64,000 nucleotides of DNA, taken from Mesostigma viride. Lineage: Eukaryota; Streptophyta; Mesostigmatophyceae; Mesostigmatales; Mesostigmataceae. Location: NCBI GenBank assembly GCA_009746045.1, contig RPFO01000154.1:343187-407186 (forward strand), in the 5' to 3' direction. The position numbers and the translations under genes are program-made. Under the pieces are notes generated by a model. It was not told the origin of the DNA. It did not search any database and worked only from the letters and a program-made list of their open reading frames with translations. Positions 1 to 12,544 of the stretch are shown here, one piece after another; within the stretch, counting starts at the first letter, position 1, and each line of letters begins with the position of its first letter.

Positions 1-449
1 GTTTGAGGTGGCGGAGGCACGGGAGGGGAGGAGCCCAACGAATGGAATATGGTTCAGGTTCTCAAACCCACGCCGGGTGTTGTGGATGGATGGACAATCG
101 AAATCAGACATGCATGGAAGGAGAGTGGATACTTTGGAGGTGAGGGGAAACAGGCTAGTGACTGGCAACCGATCCAACAAAACCAAGTATACGTAAAAGT
201 GTGACACGGAAGTGCACCAGGCCTACCGCGCCGCACCCATTGCAGATACAGCACAGCCTGCTCGTGGACAGTTTGCTGGATGGATGCCCCTCAACTATAT
301 AACATCCCTGAGGAGAGGAATGCGTGATGTGGGTCAGCGCATACCCAGGGGCAGGGATGAGTTGATGGACTTGGTAACGAGACAAACGTGGGCAGGGGAG
401 CACAGACGTAGGCTGGATAAGGACTAAAACAAAGGTGTACATGTGACCT
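1..449. other. Left edge, no convincing gene
   Basis: A 71-codon open frame on the plus strand (212-427) reads fairly naturally but has no recognised motif, promoter or splice partner in view. I see no repeat here. Confidence 0.3.
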
Positions 450-3400
450 TTACTCAGTCCAAACATGTACTCTGTGTGTTGGCAATGCTCTTTGCATGGC
501 CGGCGGAACGCTTTCTAAACGATACTGCGTGTCCTCCCCAGCCCCCCAGTATGCCGCTCAGATAGTGAGGCGGGTGGTGGCATGCCTGTGGCCAGGCCAA
601 GGATGGAGGAGCTTCTCCCGAGAAACTGATGACCAAAGGTTGCGAAAAATGTGTGGATTTCCGGGATAGATTCGACCGTTGCTGACACGAGCGACCCAAG
701 TAGCGGGCTAGCCACACCCAAGTCAAACCCAAACCCATGAGCAAGGGTTCCCCTGTCCCGCCCAAAGCGACCATACCTGCACCAGGGCGGCGGCATCGGG
801 CAGGGGCTCGTAGTGGGGCTTCCTTGGCATGTCGCGCAGGTTGATGCTCTCCTCCCTGGTGTGCAGCACAGCCATGTCACAAATTGTATTATAATATAAG
901 TGCATTATTGATTTATAGATTAACGTGCATTGTTAACACCTATGCTCACTTGCCTAGATAACAAGGTGCATACAGGAAAGCTTTTGAACCTTTTAGCAGC
1001 TGGGATTCGGTGGGGCCGTCAACCACCTTTTGCCGCCACGTCTTAGGGCCCTTCCACGCTGGGTCCGATGCATCCAATTTTAATTGGTCCCGTCGGTCAC
1101 TGTACCGGTCACTGTACTTGGGAAATTGGGCCGGACTTACCGTAGTAGCGCCTATTTCCTCCACGGATGCAGACCGATTTCTCAGCTACGGCCGATTGCC
1201 ATAACTTTATGGGGTAAAGTTACGGGGACGCAGGCAGTCCGTCGTCACGTTGTGAGCTACTACGGGCAACTTCGTACTTCGGCAACGATACCAATTTCGG
1301 CTTGTCCCGCCCCAAAAGGGTGAGACGAGCCGAAATTGGTTTCGCCCAGCCAAAAGTACAGACACATCTGAGCTTTTTGAGGTACCTATTCGGAAATTGG
1401 TGCCTCGAACTCACGTGCTGATACGCGTGTGTGCTTGTGAAAACAAACTCTCGGCCATGCAGGCATCCTTGGTTGCATGCAAGGAACCATCGAGACGTAG
1501 CAAAGGACCAGCTCGCCAGTTTATGCGACTATGTCTATGAAACCTATGACCACCGTCCCTGCTGCTGTCTCGATACAAGCACATGTGCCAGAGTGGCCAA
1601 GGCCGCTGGCTACATTTCCTCCGATTCTGCATGCACCCGAGGCAAGGGCAGTGGCCAGCATCATACCCCCACAGGAAGTGCCCTGTTGCGCAACCACAGT
1701 AACGAATAGGCATGGACACCGGCTGGAAGCATAACCTCACAGGAGGCGTGGTGTTGTGCCGATGCAGCATGCCCAACACACTGGCACACACGGCAGCCTT
1801 CTCATACAAAACATACTGCAGGAAACAACACAATACTGGCGCACGCCACGTACCGGAACTCAGGCATGGGCCGGGCGGGCGGGGGCAAGAACGACTGCGG
1901 CTCTGGCTTTTTGGGCCGCAGCTTCCAGAGGGTGTCTTCATCTAGCTTGGGCAAGAAGTCCCACTCGTCGCCCTCGGGCCGGTCCAAGATGAAGGGCTTG
2001 GCCTTGATCTGGGCACAGGGGGGACGAAATTGTGAAACATACATATTGGTTACTTTATTTTATCATCCAAAATTTGTTTTTAGAAAGAAACTTTATCGCG
2101 GGGCCCTGGCAGCTGTACGGGGGGCATGTGGGCAGTGGGCCCTATAACTGCACGCCAGAAACGCAGGTTTTGTCTGATAAGCGCCACCAGGTCTTATGAC
2201 CAATGCGTTCCACCAATAGGCTGCAGTGTTCAGCCCCCGGTACTCAATGGCATCCCTAATTGCCAGGGTTTCTCGAGTAGCGTGCCTGAATCCTGCCAGC
2301 TGATGGGATCGCGTCCTATCACGTAAACTTACGAGGTCCTGTCGCCTGTAGTGACCAGATCCTGTCACCCATAGTAACTCCCATCTTTACCTTCCCTGCA
2401 CTACTGCAGCATGCCGATCTGAAGAGCCGCGTCCACTCAAGTGACCATGACCGCTGGCTTCCTGAAGAGAAACACCCACCAATAGACAGCTGGTATTATC
2501 CTGAAGCATGCCCGCCACACGTGATCGGAATTTTCCCTCCTGCGCGCACTCACCTCGGGCGGGGGCACAAAGATGGGCAGGGGGATCTTGCGCGGCGGTT
2601 TGAACGGCGCAATCTCCAGCTGCGGCAGATTGGGATCCTCGGGCAGTTCCTTGAGCGTCGGCGGCACAAAGAGCGGCAGGATCTCCATGTTGACGTGCGT
2701 CGGCATCGGTGTCGGCAGCTCCTTGGGCGGCACAAAGGGGGGCACCTCCTGAGGGGTGGCCGCCACGCAAGAAACCACGGGCAACATGGCCCATTGCCCA
2801 TGCCCCAACAGCCGAGAGACACGATGGGGAAAAGGACTTGAGAAGATTTATGGCAAATATTTTCCTCCCCTCTCCTCCTCTCTCCCCTCCTTTCCAATCC
2901 TGTTATCTGAACATTCCTACATACCACCTCTACTACTTTGATAGGGAAAAGGGCATGGTAGTTAGTACAGAGAAAAGTAAACATCAAGCAAAGCCCTTCT
3001 TCTGCATGCACGGCGATCGACCCCTGAGTGGCTCTGGGTTCCTGCACATCATGTGCGAGGTGTGTGCATGCGAGGTATTTGAAATAGACCAGGTCAAGGC
3101 ACGATGCGCCGTCTACATCTGTGTGCGCTGAAGCTGGCGGGAGGCAGAAAACATATACAATATCATACAAATGTGTTATACACTAGGCAATTTGTTACTT
3201 CCACCGTATCTTTAAAACAGATTGCTATTTGAAGGAAAACCAAAAGTTGCTACACCGAAGGTCCAAAACAAAGCTCGCTAAACAAAGGTGGATGCAACCA
3301 TGTGGCAAATTTGAAGTGGAATAAATTAGATCGCGTGGCTCTACACAAAGGCGACTGACACACAGAAAATTGGCTCAACACAGATGGCGGAAATCGGTAC

Positions 3401-6400
3401 CTTTAAAAATAAATGAAAAGATTGCCTGGACACAGCAGGCTGGAGAAGGTTGGCTGGACACAGGTCGAGACAGGGTTGGCTGAAAGAAATTACCAAACAA
3501 TTCGGCTAGACACACAGAGCGAAAGAGGTGGTGTTGGCACAAATTTTCTTTTTTTCTTTTATGGCTAGACCCACGACAAACCCAAGGTTGACGCACCTTC
3601 TCCTGCACCTTCTTGCACATGCGCCGCAGCGTCTGCATCAGGTCCTTCAGGTCCCCCACCAGCTGCCCGTAGCTGCCCTCGTAGACGCCGTGGCGCTGCC
3701 AGCAGGAAGGGGGTCCAAGTACACGGGACGATTGGGTGGGCACACGTCGATGTCAAAAGTGAGCGTGCGTGGCACGCCTCTCGGCACGCAAGTAGAAAAT
3801 TAGGGGGTGCACGTCTGATGAGTGGGGCCGATGAGTGGGGCTGACTAGTGGGGCTGATTAGTGAGGCTGATTAGTGAGGCTAGTGATTAGTGGCGGCGGT
3901 GACGGGAAGCCCAGCGGAGTGGAGGAGGCCCCCCGAGATAGGGATGACTTCAAAGATCCACGCCGGCTCAGTATGACAACGGCCAACATGCCAGCGTCTT
4001 GAATAGCTAACGGGCACGCACCCACCTGCCGCCAATTCAGTCCAAGCATTTAGGCTACAAAAGTCACGGACAAAAGAGCCATGATTTCTAGGCAGGCATG
4101 CAGAGCGTGGCACGACAAACTCTCGATGATTGCCCTGCAAAATACGTATACAACGGCCGTAGAGACCACGAGTTCAAGGGCAATTGTGAGGCCTGTCTAG
4201 CATTACAACACGGCCAAAAGGCCTCTGCCTCTTTGGCACTGAATAGGGGTCATGCAGAATATCCTCTTGCAAACACTGTATGACATTAGTAATTAATTAT
4301 AATACTTCCCTCATGGCAGTAGTATATTATGATAATAAGCTAGTAGCGCAATGGACCCTGCGCATGTGCACGCAACCTTACTTCCCTGGCGACCACATCC
4401 ATAGTGCCGGTGGCTGGTAAAAAATGAACCGCGCTCAAATGGCTGCGAAGCAACCAGCTAAAGGTGTTAAGGTGCTCTCACTACGTTGCAAGTAATCAGC
4501 CTCACCAGTCACCAGAACGCCGCTGACCCACGGGCGAGGGCACGGCACCAAAGACATCTGTTGGCTGTTCATGCCTGTGTTGGCTGTTACAGAAATGGTG
4601 TGCTCCAGCATGGTGTGACGAAGCAATCACAAAAACCTGCACCATGCACCGAAAATTCTTGCTGTTGTTGTAGCAAGGCTGTTGAGAGCCGCTACGCCTC
4701 ATCAGGACCACCGATGCTGCCCTTCAAAGTATACTAGAACTTCTCACGTTCGCTATCACAGGGTGCTGAGGATGATCACGACGTTCTGACGACTCACCAG
4801 GATCTCGTTGGGGAAGATGTAGTCCGCGAATATGCCGCAGCAGTAGCGCGCGTGCACGGAGCGCGACGGGTCAACCTGCGGGATATAAAAAGACCACCAT
4901 GTGTATGACCAGCATGCAGATGTGCACATTCCATTGTGGGCTCAGCCGAGCACCGCGCAACACCAAGCGGGGGTCGATCGAAGCTAGAGCATCCAACCCT
5001 CCCTGAAAGCACACCATGACGGGCCAAGCAGTGAGACCAAATCGCTTACACGTGTGATATTTTTAGGCGTGTTTCTATACATGCGCTCCACGACCTTTGA
5101 CCCCCACAGCCTAGAACTGCTTCAAGGTATCCACACTGACTCAGCATGCTATGCGTCCACACAGCGCGCCTTGACAACCGGGTGACATCACTTTTCGTGG
5201 GTATGTCATGATGTCCCACGTGCATACAGCATGCCCTCCCCCGACGGCTTCGCAAGGCAATCACTGTGTATTCTATGCAGATCGCAGACCATCACGGCGC
5301 TGTGCGTACTTCGCAAATTGTGCTTGAAAACCCAGTGTGCAGCATCGTTGGAGCGTGATGGGCTCTCCGCCTCGCATCCATCAAACAGTTGTAAGCTGTA
5401 AGGATCAATTACTCCTGGTGTCCGGTCATCTGGTGCTAGAGCACTACGAACCCACAGTGAACAGGCCACCACGAGAGAAGCAAACAGGACTGCATAGGCA
5501 ATTATTTTACCACTGTCACGCGTCGTCACACCCAGGAACCCACTATCTAGTGGCATGATCCGCGTCATCGTCTCACCTCTGGCTCATGGCTGTGGGTGTG
5601 AGGCAGGTAGAACATGCGGGATTGGAGGACCTCGAACAGATTGCTAGGGGGAGCGCCATCCCTAGGAATGGGGCCGCCGTGTTCGCCGCTCCGGCGAGCG
5701 CCGGGAAGCGATTCTCGCTGGCCAGACTCGGGATGCTCCACGCTGCCATCCTCGCTACGCAATTGCATAGCCCACTCTGGCTCCCTGGCCAGTGTCCTCG
5801 CCGCCCGGGGCTCTCGTCCCCCCTTCTTGGCGAGGTATTCAATCGTGGGTGGGCTCCAGACACCGCCGGGGCGGGACAACACGCTCCGAAGCATTTCGGA
5901 GCTATGGGGGGACGCCATCCTTAGAAAAATCAACTGGAGACTAACTTATCAGCTCTGACAAAAATACGTGCCCACCTGGCTTTGAATCGAAACCCGCTGT
6001 CCCCCCGCAACTCCATGCCGGTAAAGGGACGGCCGTGGCAATATTGAATCGCAATTTGCCAAAGCTGTGCGTCGCTATTTGTATTACTGTGCTCTCCATG
6101 GGGAGCACGCTGTTCAATCTAAGGTTGTATTAGTTTCTCCGCCCCCATCTCGTGAACAACCCTGCCATGGTTTAAAGTGTCGTATTGCTTTGTGCTAATT
6201 ATAATGCACAAAGAGACTTGCAGGTAATATAATTTTCATCCTAGCCGGACGGAAACAGTCTGGCATATCTCCAAGAAAGGCCCTCGGCATGCCGACAAGC
6301 CATCGCTAACAACATCCTGGCTTCGCCAGCGCGCCGAAACCTCTATTTGTGCCGCATCGCTTAATATTACGTGATCCACAATCACATAGCCATATTTCCT

Positions 6401-7379
6401 TCGATCGCCAACGACTTCACGTGCCCTAATTGGTCCTAACGGGCGTGCGTGCCTGTGCCAACCTCAAACAAGACAAGAACAACAGCAAGTTACAATTACG
6501 AGGATTTCCATAGTAGCCACTACCGAGCAGGAAATATCTCGGGATCTAGAAATGGCTTTATTATTAGCCTTCAGAGCAAGATCCCCCTTTAGCAAACGTA
6601 AGCCATACGTGCACGTGGCGCAAACATGGCAGGTATGGCAGCAGTTACTCAGCTTTTATTGCCCGCTCGGGAATCGGGGATGAATTCGTCTGCCAACAGT
6701 ACAGTACAGCAGCGCCTACACCCTGCCTACACTGTAATATTTTGGCAAATTGAATAATTATGGATGTCACCGCAACTCGAAAGGAGAACTGATAACAGCA
6801 CGAACATGCTTGACCGGGACACCGGGTGCTCCGCACCTTGACCAATGCCATGTCCCTAAGTTGATTACATGCCCTCCATTATTCTTACTTAATTTTGGAG
6901 AGTTCTTCTTAAATGCGCGGCTGAAGTAGGGCGTATGCCTCCTACATGGGGTCCTTGCTTCCCAACTCATTGAGCTGCAGCGTGGGGGGCATCAGCGCGT
7001 AGTAGCGCGCAGAAATGCTAATCGTTCGTGGCGGCTTATTTTTGCGTCCTGCAGTTGTTGCCCGGTGCCGAGGTAGTGCATTATCCACGTAATCTAGGCT
7101 CGCAGAAAACCGGCGGTCGGGGCGGTTGTAATTCATGGATACCCTTTGTGCCCAGTGAGACAGACGACTATCTCTTCATTCGCCATGATTTCTTCAACTA
7201 GGGCTTGCGTCATCCGCGCCCTCTGGGTCATCAATGGCGACGGCACTATCATCACCTCACGGTACGACTGTCCCATGCACAAGTATTTGTGTAGTGTGAC
7301 CAATTAACCGACGCTGCGAGGACTACCTCCCCATCAGCGCCTTGTTCGATAAAACTGCTTAATTTGCGCAGGATCACTC
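450..7379 (-). CDS. Unrecognised multi-exon gene, 5' part not resolved
   Basis: I do not recognise the family. Nine exons can be chained on the minus strand with GT-AG borders and matching phases: 7379-7327, 7267-7143, 7017-6946, 5919-5577, 4875-4798, 3695-3597, 2748-2554, 2008-1854, 855-777, and a possible last exon 524-450 ending in TAA. Visible sequence includes IVVCLTGHKG across 7267-7143, a basic Pro/Arg-rich segment (5919-5577), a short Cys-containing exon (ARYCCGIFADYIFPNEIL), a helical Arg/Lys-rich exon (LVGDLKDLMQTLRRMCKKVQ), then a Pro-rich stretch with three FVPP motifs and acidic DRPEGDEWDFLPKL. The style resembles a scaffold or axonemal protein, but that is only an impression. 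The exon starting at 7379 needs phase 1, so more exons lie upstream. An ATG at 5918 in good context could be an alternative start. The exon chain is well supported by phase; the function is unknown. Confidence 0.6.
1202..1222. repeat. Perfect short inverted repeat
   Basis: TAACTTTA (1202-1209) and TAAAGTTA (1215-1222) flank a five-base loop. It lies in the intron between exons 1854-2008 and 777-855 of the minus-strand gene. Confidence 0.7.
1291..1339. repeat. Inverted repeat / hairpin in intron
   Basis: Arms CCAATTTCGGCT (1291-1302) and AGCCGAAATTGG (1328-1339) are perfect 12-bp complements, and the interior is partly complementary too (CCGCCCC against GGGTGAG). The ATTGG/CCAAT motif recurs nearby at 1074-1087, so this may be the core of a degenerate MITE. 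I could not define outer ends. Confidence 0.6.
5920..6945 (-). other. Long intron, no internal feature
   Basis: About 1 kb between exons 7017-6946 and 5919-5577 of the minus-strand gene. The 3' splice site is TTTTTCTAAG just before 5919. I see no further coding exon or repeat in it. Confidence 0.4.
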
Positions 7380-8043
7380 CTGTGGATTCTCTGGTATCTG
7401 CTCTGAGGTAATGTCCTAGTCACGCGCTGTCGTGGACTGCGTCGCATACCGAGCGCATGTGGCGTCTGGAGTGGCATGCAAGCATATGTGTAAAGAATTA
7501 TTATATAACGTTCATAGATTCGTAGGCCCTGGCACTTTAATGGTCAGAAACCGAACCAGTGCATCTAGACACCCAGCCAGTCGAAACTTTCCTGGGGCAC
7601 ACGTCTCCTCGGCCATGACTTCTGTCATCTGCACACATTTCACTCTGCCGCTTCCTGAGGCTCGCTTTTCCAGCAAGCTCGGGAGGACAAGCACGAGGCT
7701 GGGTTACACCGCCTTTCAGGCATGTCCACGTGTATATCCCCCAGAGTCCCTGGCTCAAGGGGCACACCTTGGGCCCCCACTGTGCATGGCGTCTGCGGCG
7801 ATACATCGCAGATGCCTTGGCAACAATTTTCTTTAGGTTTGCCAAGTTAGCTTCTGCGTGTATATGTTAGCTTTGCCCAATTTGTAAGGTTTGCCCCACA
7901 CTGTACGAACCACCTAGGCCCTCAAGTCTGAACCACGCTCAGGCTAGACCACCCCCCGTCCGACCCACCCATGGTTTTCCTGCCGCATGGACCTCGGTTC
8001 CTCTCGTGTGGTTCTCATATCGGCTCCATGATGACTCATATGG
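7380..8043. promoter_or_regulatory. Probable shared 5' region of two divergent genes
   Basis: The minus-strand gene and the AP-5 mu gene are transcribed away from this interval, so it probably holds both promoters. A minus-strand frame starting at 7845 (MANLKKIVAKASAMYRRRR) followed by a GTGTGC donor could be an upstream exon of the minus gene, but its phase does not fit the next exon, so this is unproven. I see no clear TATA box. Confidence 0.3.
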
Positions 8044-8090
8044 ATGGTTCCTCGTCCCCGCCTGAGCGTTCTTTTTCTCCCGAAAGGCCG
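8044..8090 (+). CDS. AP5M: Candidate first exon of AP-5 mu
   Basis: ATG at 8044 opens 15 codons plus two bases and ends at a GTAAAC donor (8091). Joined to the acceptor before 8374, the split codon gives Arg and the reading runs VLFLPKGR then RFPVVEKQWRRS. That resembles the FSRRFPVVEKQW start region of plant AP-5 mu as I remember it. The usual N-terminal ALWI-type motif is not seen in frame, so a different first exon remains possible. Confidence 0.4.
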
Positions 8091-8373
8091 GTAAACTTGC
8101 GAGATCGCCAGCTACTCAAAGCCCAATGCACAATTTGGTCACGATTTGGAGTTTGCTCTGTAATGCACGATTTGGTCACTATGTGTTTGCGCAGTAAGAC
8201 ACCTTTAGTTCAGTATTTGTGGGTACCCTTTGGTTCACCCTGCCCCCCTAGGTTGTCCCACGTCATGTCCCTTTTCCTCATGTTCCTTTCCGTGCTTCTC
8301 TTTCCCTTGCCGCACCTCCTTCCGCCCATGGCGGGATCCCCTTTCGGTCCTGCCCCTTACTGCCCCACCTCAG

Positions 8374-11300
8374 CCGGTTCCCTGTCGTCGAGAAGCAATG
8401 GCGCCGCTCGTGCTGCTCCCTGGTACCCGCCCCCCTGGACTGCCCCCCGCTCCCCCTGGACGCTGACGTGGCGGCCGCATTCTTGGACCACGTGGCGCAG
8501 CGGGCGGCGCGCAAACGGGTGCGTGCCCTAGCAGAACAAAGTGAGCTGCAGGGTGGAGGGTGGGGTGGGGGGAGCGATGTGGGTGTGGACGTGCTGCCGC
8601 TTCTGGCGGCGTACCTCGATCGTGACGGTGACGGCGGTACCCGTGCGTACAGTCATAGTAACATTCCCAGGGACGGCTTGCACAGTGACCCCTTTGACGG
8701 GGACAGCTGGCAGGTTAATGGGTTGGCCTCATCAACACCGTCACCATGGACATGTCCTAGCGCTGATGCAGCATGTGCGCTGGATGGGGGGAATACGGCG
8801 GGGAGGGCTGGCTCTGTGGCCGATGCCAGATGTAGGGGGGCAGGCGGAGGCGCGCATTCCCCGAGAGCATGTCAGGGATGTTGGGGGGGGGATCCCACGG
8901 ACGGTCGCATCGGCCATGCCCATCATGGCAGCCAATGCTCCCATCGCGGGGCTAGTGGGTGGGAAGCAAGGGCTTCTTGGTCCGGGGAGCAGGACTGGGC
9001 AGGCGATGGAAGCGCTGAGCTGGCGCGGCTGACCGATGCGGTCCTGTGTGACCTGGCCGATGACCCCGTCTCGGAATTCGTGTTCCTGCTGCGCTGCCCC
9101 AGGGTGGGCGCTCCCTCTCGAGCCCACCTGGGCGCTGCACGGAGGTCGCAGGGGGAGGATGATGGGCATGGCGGCGCTGATGGCGCGAGTGGAGAAAGTG
9201 ACGGTGGGAGGCCTGATAGCGGGGGAGGCGTGGGACGAGGGCGAGGCGGAGGACTAGAGGGTGTTGCAGCGTTGGCAGAGAATGTGGCGAGCCTGGCGGT
9301 TCATGGGAGCCGTCAAGATCCTGGAGAGTCGCGGGCAGCTGGGAGCTCCTTGGCAGCAGACACGCAAGGGAAAGCTGGGGAAGAAACAGCCCTGATGCAC
9401 GCCCGGAGCGAGGGTGCCCAAGCCCAGAGCGGAAGTGGGCATGCTGAGGGGCAAGGTGGACATGCTCAGCAGAGCCAAGAGTGGAGGACAAGCAAGAGCG
9501 GACACGCTCATGGGCAAGGTGGGCAGGCGGGCGGGGATGCGGATGTGGTCCTGTGGCCCATGTTGTCGCGCTCGCTGGGTGGCCGCGTGCACATACTGCT
9601 ACTGCCGCTGGTCACCGCGGAGCAGTACGTGCGGTTCGTGAGTCGCCCGGTTCTCGGGGTCGCGGGTCCTGGTCCTGGGGGGATGTTCGCAGCAGCTAAT
9701 GGGAGCGGATTGACTGCAGCAGCTAATGCCGACGGATCAAGCGCAGCAGCTGGTGCTGGCGAGCGCAGCGACATTGGCGGCGCTGGCGAGCATGGTGGCG
9801 GTTGCGGTGCAGGCGCCAGCATCCATGAGCGGTTGGCCATGGGCACGATGGCCGCCAGCTCGTGTGTGCTGTCGGAGCTGACATCCGTGACCGGTGGGAT
9901 CTCCCTGCTGAACACCCTGGCCGAGCTGCTTCCATGGGAACAGCTGGACTACGGCACGCATGCTGGGCCAGGGGGGGCGGCAGCCAGTACTCCTGGTGGT
10001 GGCGGCAGCAGCGGCAGTGGCAGCGGGGAGACACCTTCCCCTGGTGGTAGTATGACCGGCCATGCGGGAGGCTCAATGGGGGGAAATATTAATTCTTGGG
10101 ATGGTCATGGGGGGACGCCACCGGTGGGCATGAGGCACGGGTCGCCGGCACCGCTGCCACCGCGAGGGGGGGAGAGCGGGGGAAAGAGGCGGCCAGGGAG
10201 GAGGGAGGACGGGGCAGGGGACGGGTCTGTGGTAGCGGCGGACGGAAGCGGGTCGACGTCTTCGCAGGCGTTGGAGGCGATCGTCGCGGCGGCGCCACCT
10301 GTCACAAGCGCGGCCAGCAGCAAGGTGATGCGGATGGCAGAAGCCGCGGTGAGGTCGCCCGGGTGTCATCATGGTCCATCCAGGGGAAGTGCGGACCATC
10401 TCGGCCCTGGGCTGTTATTCGACTCCCTGGCCGATCCGTTGTCCCTGCTTCATGGCTGGCTCCACGAGGGTCTCCCGTCCTCGTCGTCACAACGTGGAAA
10501 AAATGACGGCTACCAAGGACACCACCACGAGACGCCTGGCATTCATCACGGGCCACGGGCGGCGATGGACCAGGGCGTGCACGAGTCCCTGGCAACACCT
10601 GGCATGGCAACCCCCATCCGCGGCAGAAGCGCTAACGGTCATGTCCCCGAGCATCCGGGGGATGTGATCGGGACACCTGGCGCCGAGCCACCTGGGTCGA
10701 CGGGAGCCGCCGGCGGGCTGGACCCGGTACAGGTTCGTGCGCTGCGCCAGCACATCGAGGCGTTTGTCGCGTCGGCGCTGCCGTTCGGCACCCCGCTGGA
10801 GACCCACCTGGGCCACCTGCGTGAGTGCATGGCGCGGGGGTTTCCCACGGGGAAGGTTTCGGAGCAGTCGCAGCGGCAGCCGGCGTGGAAGCCGTACCCG
10901 TACCGGGAGGGGGGCAAGCAGCGGCTCTCGTTCTTGGTGAGGGAGACCGTGCACGCGGCGGTGAATATACCTGACCCGCATGTGACGGATGCCAGTGGGG
11001 GCGGGGGCGGGCTGAATGGGCCATCCTCGATTGGGGGGGGGAGCGTGGGGGCAGGGCCGCCCGATGGGGGCCGCATGCCCCTCGTTCAAGGAGGTCGCTC
11101 GCTGACATCGTCCAGCGGGTCGTTTACTGGTGGCCTCCTTAGCAGTGTTATGCCAGACCGGTCTGTCACAGGAGGGGGGGGGGCCTCGGTGGGAGGGGCT
11201 GCTGTGGCGGCTGCTGGTCCAGCTGGCAAGGTTACAGGCAACAGCATCGGAGCGGGTGACGTGGTGGCGATCCAAATCGCTGGCAGCGTCGAGTGTACAG

Positions 11301-12544
11301 CGTTGTTGCACGGGCTGCCGGACGTCACCGCGGTACTGCAGCAGCAGCGACCTGACTTTGAGCCCCCAGCCTCCTGGGCCCGTGCCGTGCAGCAGAGTAA
11401 CGTGGACCAGGCGGGCAGGCACAGTGAACAGTCTAGCGAGGCGATTACAGGCCCCTCTGCGTGTATAGTGACCGACCTCCTCCTGCACCCCTGTGTGCAG
11501 AGCTCGGATGTCCGGCCGGGCCACATGGAGCGAGTGCCGCTGTGCTTCAGCCCGCCGCTGGGCCCCTTCTGCCTCGCCCGCTACTCCGTGCCCTGCCGCA
11601 GCCAGTCCCTGGCAGGTGGGGGCTTGGCATCGTCGCTGACGTCATCGGTGTCATCGTCATCGGACCGCCTGTTCTCTCCCTCGATCGCGCGGGCCGACAG
11701 CATGGGGCGCGACCAGGGCAGCCCAGGGATGGGCCTCCCGTTGCCCTCCCCCTCGCCCCCCTCGCGGATTCCCTTGCTCTCGACGTCCCCCGGTCGGGCC
11801 TCGTTTTTGACGAGCAACCCACTACTCAAGAGCACCCCGCCACCCTCGGCAGGCATGACACCGCAAGTCCCCACCCCCCTCGCGTTACCGGTCAGTGGGT
11901 CGTATCAAGTGGACCTCTCTTGTGACGGCGACGCCACCGTGGCTAGTGTCCAGCTCCACCTGAACGTGTGGGAGGGGTTCCAGGGCACCCTGGAAGAGCT
12001 GCTCGTGGAGCTCCCGTTCCCGCCCTCGTTCGGACACCTGGCGGCGCAGGGTGCGTCGGTGCCGTTTGGAAGCACAAGCGTGGCATCGGCGCCTGGTGGC
12101 GGCGGCGAGCACGGTAGCAGGGACACCCTGGTGTGGAAAGCCCCCGGTCCCAGGAACGTCCGTGCCAAGAACGCCAAGATGTCGCTCACGGCGACCGTGC
12201 GTTTCCTCCCGCCGGGAACGGCGGGTGGACCGGCGCAGGCACAGGGGGGTGACGGCACCCCTGGGGGGGCTGGGCAGGCATGGGGAGGCAGCGGTGGTGG
12301 GAAAGGAAGGTCTCCTTATCTTGGTATTGGTGCGGAAGGGGGCAACGATGGAGTGGGGCGTAGGGACGTGGGCCGGGTGTCGGGGCTGCCCGCCAAGTTG
12401 ACATTTCGGTTGCTGGGCAAGTCGTTCACGGGCATGAGCATGGATGTGAAGAGCATCGAGGTGTATCCTCCGCCCAAGCCGGCGGTCGGCCCTGACGTGA
12501 TGTATGAGGTGGTCTCTGGCCAGTATGTCATTTTCTCTGCCTGA
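8374..12544 (+). CDS. AP5M: AP-5 adaptor complex subunit mu (main exon)
   Basis: This encodes the medium subunit of the AP-5 complex, which works with SPG11/SPG15-type partners in retrieval from late endosomes. The acceptor CCTCAG precedes 8374 and the frame is open for about 1,389 codons to TGA at 12542. Family signatures appear in order: RFPVVEKQWRRS at the exon start; VLWPMLSRSLGGRVHILLLP near 9550; ALPFGTPLETHL near 10770; QPAWKPYPYREGGKQRLSF near 10880; then a mu-homology domain with LLHPCVQSSD, FSPPLGPFCLARYSVPC, LNVWEGFQG and a terminal SMDVKSIEVYPPPKP...SGQYVIFSA. Human AP5M1 is about 490 residues and the plant protein about 610. Here Gly/Ser/Ala/Pro-rich inserts (about 8560-9530, 9660-9890, 9960-10720, 11010-11170, 11620-11890, 12090-12330) more than double the length. 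Some could be unrecognised introns, although the frame stays open through all of them. Confidence 0.92.

Noticed and set aside
3696-3765. Possible coding text TLTFDIDVCPPNRPVYLDP upstream of exon 3695-3597
   Set aside because: It is in a different frame from the exon, and a good acceptor (CCTTCCTGCTGGCAG) lies between, so it is probably intron. The phase from the preceding exon agrees with this.
5206-5568. 120-codon minus-strand frame with a hydrophobic stretch
   Set aside because: It lies in the intron between exons 5919-5577 and 4875-4798 of the minus gene, and no splice arrangement keeps phase with it.
10487-11524. 345-codon frame on the minus strand
   Set aside because: Antisense to AP-5 mu; composition typical of reverse-complement GC-rich coding DNA.
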